Source: Subtercola boreus
Lineage (GTDB): Bacteria > Actinomycetota > Actinomycetes > Actinomycetales > Microbacteriaceae
Length of the DNA stretch: 64,000 bases
Direction of reading: 5' to 3'
NCBI RefSeq assembly: GCF_003399645.1
Contig: NZ_NBXD01000030.1
Location: forward strand, 124,001 to 188,000
Part shown: positions 61,564 to 64,000 of the stretch, in pieces
How the letters are laid out: each line of letters begins with the position of its first letter
How positions within the stretch are numbered: the first letter of the stretch is position 1
Made by a program: the position numbers and the translations under genes
Notes under the pieces: model-generated
What the model saw: only the letters and a program-made list of their open reading frames with translations
Told to the model about the DNA's origin: nothing
The model's database searches: none

Positions 61564-61656
61564 CTACCGTCGCCGGGCACGCCGGAGGAAGTCGGCGACC
61601 ACCGCGGTCACGAACTCCCGCCGTTCATCGAACAGATCGTGCGTTGCACCGGGCAC
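61564..61656 (-). pseudogene. C-terminal remnant of an alpha/beta hydrolase
   Basis: A 30-codon frame reads PGATHDLFDERREFVTAVVA then DFLRRARRR and a stop. This resembles the end of alpha/beta-hydrolase enzymes, with the catalytic His and the last helix. It begins right after the stop of the siderophore-binding-protein gene, in a different frame, and no upstream hydrolase part is present. A deletion has probably joined the two. Assignment rests on a short match. Confidence 0.45.
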
Positions 61657-61657
61657 G

Positions 61658-62677
61658 CTAGAGCTTCTTCGACGACCGGAGAATCTCGGCGAGCTCGGTC
61701 ATGTGCGCGGCCTGGGAGGCGTAGTCGAGGGCGGCACCGTTCCAGGAGTGGATCTGGCCGGCCTGCAGGGCAGGGTCTGAGGCGAACGTGGCCTGCATGA
61801 GCAGGTCGCTCTGCTGGTAGCCCTCGACGTTGACGAGCAGAACGTCACCGCTCATCACCTGGCCCGCGTTCTCCCAGCTGTAGATGTCCCAGTAGTAGTA
61901 GCCGTCGGGGTTCCTGTCGGTGAAGTCGACGCCGAGGCTTTCATAGAGCTCAAGCTCGGGCTCGTCGTTCGGCTTTGCTACGTAGAGGCCGTCTGCGTCG
62001 GCGTAGAGCTGGGTCACCTCGAGGTCGGTCTCCTGTGCAGCGGCAGTGAGGTCGGCGGCAGCGGTGTCGTACTTCGCCTTCGCCGCGGCGACCGTCTGCT
62101 CGCTGGCCCCGAGCGACTCGGCGAGCCTGTTCATGCTCGCGATGACATCGCTGCCTTTGCCGCCGATCTCGATCGCCACCACGGGGGCGATCTTCTCGAT
62201 CTGCGCCTGCTGCTCCGCGTCGGCGAACGCATACAGTGGCCCGGCCAGGTCGAGCGTTCCCTCGCGGTCGGTCGGGTAGATGCCCGTCACGATGAGTTCG
62301 GGTGCTGCTTCGGTGAGGGCTTCGAGGTCGATCTCGCCGTAGCTGTTGCCGACGATCGCCGTGTTCTCTATGTCGTACGACGCGAAGCGAGGGTCGCTCG
62401 CGACATCCGTTCGGCCGAAGATCGCGACGGGGTCGATGCCGTAGCTCAGAAGACCGAGGGCGTAGTCGGCGTAGCTGGCGACCTTCTCGGGGCGCTGGTC
62501 GAGGGTGACCATCTTGCCGGTGTCGTCGGTGTAGCTCCAGGGGCCCGAGGCGACGGAGTCTGCGACAGCAGCGGAGCCGGGGGAGCTCGGGGTGGAGCAA
62601 CCGGCGAGGCCGACGAGCGCGAGTGCGGGGATGAGGAGGAGGGCGGCGGACCGTCTGAGAGAGGGAAGGATTTTCAC
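61658..62677 (-). CDS. iron-siderophore ABC transporter substrate-binding lipoprotein
   Basis: This 339-residue periplasmic-binding-type lipoprotein has a signal peptide with lipobox LVGLAGC. The two lobes are joined by a long helix, as in FecB/FhuD proteins: PEKVASYADYALGLLSYGID starts the first lobe and AAPELIVTGIYPTDREG follows. The start is GTG at 62677, with a -10 TAACCT seven bases upstream and TCGACA as -35, so it is probably leaderless. An IdeR/DtxR box overlaps the -10. ATPase and permease genes lie just upstream on the same strand. Confidence 0.92.
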   Translation of the reverse strand: MKILPSLRRSAALLLIPALALVGLAGCSTPSSPGSAAVADSVASGPWSYTDDTGKMVTLDQRPEKVASYADYALGLLSYGIDPVAIFGRTDVASDPRFASYDIENTAIVGNSYGEIDLEALTEAAPELIVTGIYPTDREGTLDLAGPLYAFADAEQQAQIEKIAPVVAIEIGGKGSDVIASMNRLAESLGASEQTVAAAKAKYDTAAADLTAAAQETDLEVTQLYADADGLYVAKPNDEPELELYESLGVDFTDRNPDGYYYWDIYSWENAGQVMSGDVLLVNVEGYQQSDLLMQATFASDPALQAGQIHSWNGAALDYASQAAHMTELAEILRSSKKL

Positions 62678-62682
62678 ATTAG

Positions 62683-62701
62683 TTAGGTTAGCCTATCCTT
62701 A
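62683..62701. promoter_or_regulatory. IdeR/DtxR iron box
   Basis: TTAGGTTAGCCTATCCTTA matches the 19-bp DtxR/IdeR consensus (TTAGGTTAGCCTAACCTAA) at 17 positions. It covers the -10 (62685-62690) of the substrate-binding-protein gene, six bases before its GTG, so iron-loaded regulator would block transcription. Confidence 0.93.
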
Positions 62702-62744
62702 CTAAGCCTGTCGACCGTCCTCCGGCAACGGACGGGCTCGACGC

Positions 62745-63620
62745 CTACCTGTGCTCGGTGTCCACGGGTACGACGAGCGGCGATCCGCAGCTCGGATCGG
62801 GAATGACGAGAGCCTCGAGATCGAAGGCCTCGCGCAGGATCGCGGGCGTGAGAACCTCCCACGGCGTGCCGTCTGCGATCACCCGTCCGCCGCCGAGAAC
62901 GACGAGTCGGTCGGAGTACCGCCCGGCCAGCGAGAGGTCGTGCAGCACCATGACGACGGTCGCGCCATGTTCGCGGTTGATGCGCCGCACGAGGCGCAGT
63001 ACGTCGAGCTGGTGGCTGAGATCCAGGAACGTGGTGGGCTCGTCGAGCAGGATGGTCGGCGCCTCCTGGGCGAGGATGAGCGCAATCCACGCCCGCTGCA
63101 ACTGCCCGCCCGACAGCGACCCGGCGTCGCGGCCCTCGAGCCCTCGCAGCCCGGTCGCCGCCAGTGCCGCGTCGACCACCGCCGAGTCGTGCGGGGTGAA
63201 CGGTCGCAGCAGGCTCTGGTGCGGGTGCCGCCCGCGCGAGACCAGGTCGCGCACGGTCGTGGCGGAGGGGGTGAGCGGCTTCTGCGGCAGGATCGCCAGC
63301 CGACGCGCCACCTCCCGTGTCGACAGCGAGCGCACCGGATGGCCGTCAAGTTCCACTGTTCCCGCACCCGGGGTGAGCAGGCGACCGAACGCCTTGAGCA
63401 CCGTGGACTTGCCGCTGCCGTTCGCCCCGACCAGCGTGGTCACCCGGCCGCGCTCGATCCGTAGGTCGAGCCCATCGAAGATCACCGACTTCTCATACGA
63501 GAGCGTCACGCGGCGCGCCTCGAGCGCCGCAGAGTCCGCCGCAGAGCCATCCGCAGAGCCAGCCGCAGAGCCCGCCGGCGCCCCGGCCCGGCGGAAACGG
63601 GGGGTGGATGTCGCGGTCAC
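62745..63620 (-). CDS. iron-siderophore ABC transporter ATP-binding protein (FecE/FepC-like)
   Basis: This 291-residue ATPase has Walker A LVGANGSGKSTVLKAF, the Q-loop in LPQKPLTP, signature LSGGQLQRAWIAL, Walker B TILLDEPTTFLDL and the H-loop in VMVLHDLSLA. The order and spacing are of the FecE/FepC group. An N-terminal stretch (about 10-32) is a low-complexity Gly/Ala/Ser repeat. It overlaps the permease stop by 4 bp. Together with the binding protein it imports ferric siderophores. Confidence 0.94.
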   Translation of the reverse strand: MTATSTPRFRRAGAPAGSAAGSADGSAADSAALEARRVTLSYEKSVIFDGLDLRIERGRVTTLVGANGSGKSTVLKAFGRLLTPGAGTVELDGHPVRSLSTREVARRLAILPQKPLTPSATTVRDLVSRGRHPHQSLLRPFTPHDSAVVDAALAATGLRGLEGRDAGSLSGGQLQRAWIALILAQEAPTILLDEPTTFLDLSHQLDVLRLVRRINREHGATVVMVLHDLSLAGRYSDRLVVLGGGRVIADGTPWEVLTPAILREAFDLEALVIPDPSCGSPLVVPVDTEHR

Positions 63621-64000
63621 AGGGTGCTCTCCTTCGTGTTGCGGCGCGTCAGCAGCCGGATGAGGTACGGCGCGCCGACCACGGCCGTGATGATCCCGAC
63701 GGGAATCTCGCCGGGCAGCACTCCCCGCGCGAGCGCGTCGCCGCCCACCACGATGATCGCGCCCACCAGCGCGGAAGCCAGGAGCGGCGGGCGCCCCGAG
63801 CGCGCCACACGCCTGGCGATCTGCGGGGCGACGAAGGCGACGAACTCGATCGGGCCACTCGCCGAGACCGCCGCCGCCGTGAGCAGCACAGCGCAGAGGA
63901 TCACGATCAGCCGATGACGCTGGAGGGCGACGCCCAGCCCTGTCGACACGTCGTCACCGAGCTGGCTGACCTCGAGATTCGTCGACTGCAGCAGCGCGAT
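63617..64000 (-). CDS. iron-siderophore ABC transporter permease (FecCD family), N-terminus off the window
   Basis: The frame is open to the right edge, giving the last 127 residues of a FecCD-type permease. LGDDVSTGLGVALQRHR is the family signature, followed by ASGPIEFVAFVAPQIARRV, which couples to the ATPase, and PGEIPVGIITAVVGAPYLI near the end. It overlaps the ATPase gene by 4 bp. The missing part should hold the first six or so helices. Confidence 0.92.
   Translation of the reverse strand: MALLQSTNLEVSQLGDDVSTGLGVALQRHRLIVILCAVLLTAAAVSASGPIEFVAFVAPQIARRVARSGRPPLLASALVGAIIVVGGDALARGVLPGEIPVGIITAVVGAPYLIRLLTRRNTKESTL

Overview
The window is high-GC, gene-dense DNA from an actinobacterium, most likely a member of the Microbacteriaceae. 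Three things support this: a C50-type carotenoid cluster (idsA-crtB-crtI-crtYe-crtYf-crtEb), HspR/HAIR control of dnaK-grpE-dnaJ-hspR and clpB, and many start codons that sit 6-7 bases after a TAnnnT -10 box (leaderless transcripts). The genus cannot be told from the sequence. No rRNA, tRNA, insertion sequence, prophage or CRISPR array was seen.

Layout. 1-25 kb is mostly housekeeping and envelope genes: two YbjQ-like proteins, an SMR exporter, an MFS exporter, a SpoU methylase, mntH facing its likely regulator mntR, a zinc metallopeptidase, a NagD-like phosphatase, a secreted LRR/Ig-like protein, a DUF2207 membrane protein, pyrE, xth, an AEC transporter, an OafA-type acyltransferase, a DUF6421 protein, a threonine-aldolase-like enzyme and a nitroreductase. 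25-29 kb is a phototrophy operon (proton-pumping rhodopsin, lycopene beta-cyclase, Blh retinal-forming oxygenase) opposite a MarR regulator. 29-36 kb holds acetyl-CoA synthetase, an N-domain-less ClpB, a mannosyltransferase-like membrane protein and an HAD phosphatase. 36-40.4 kb is the heat-shock operon. 40.5-47.6 kb is a six-gene sugar-acid operon with a divergent FadR-type regulator. Its gene content matches the D-apionate route that runs through a xylose-isomerase-family decarboxylase to L-erythrulose and D-erythrose 4-phosphate. 49-55.3 kb is the C50 carotenoid operon with idi divergent. 55-64 kb holds a phosphatase, dcd, a Tat-exported FAD oxidoreductase, a GNAT-AAA fusion and part of an iron-siderophore ABC importer with an iron box.

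How parts work together. The two carotenoid loci share lycopene as branch point: CrtEb/CrtYe/CrtYf lead to cyclic C50 pigments, while CrtY and Blh make beta-carotene and retinal for the rhodopsin. The rhodopsin has the DTE proton-pump residues, a green-tuning leucine, and a glycine at the position that opens the carotenoid-antenna window in xanthorhodopsin. Metal control shows twice: a palindrome over the mntH promoter with a Mn-type ligand set in MntR, and a near-consensus IdeR/DtxR box at the siderophore-binding protein gene. Two gene remnants (VOC-like and alpha/beta-hydrolase-like) mark small decayed spots.
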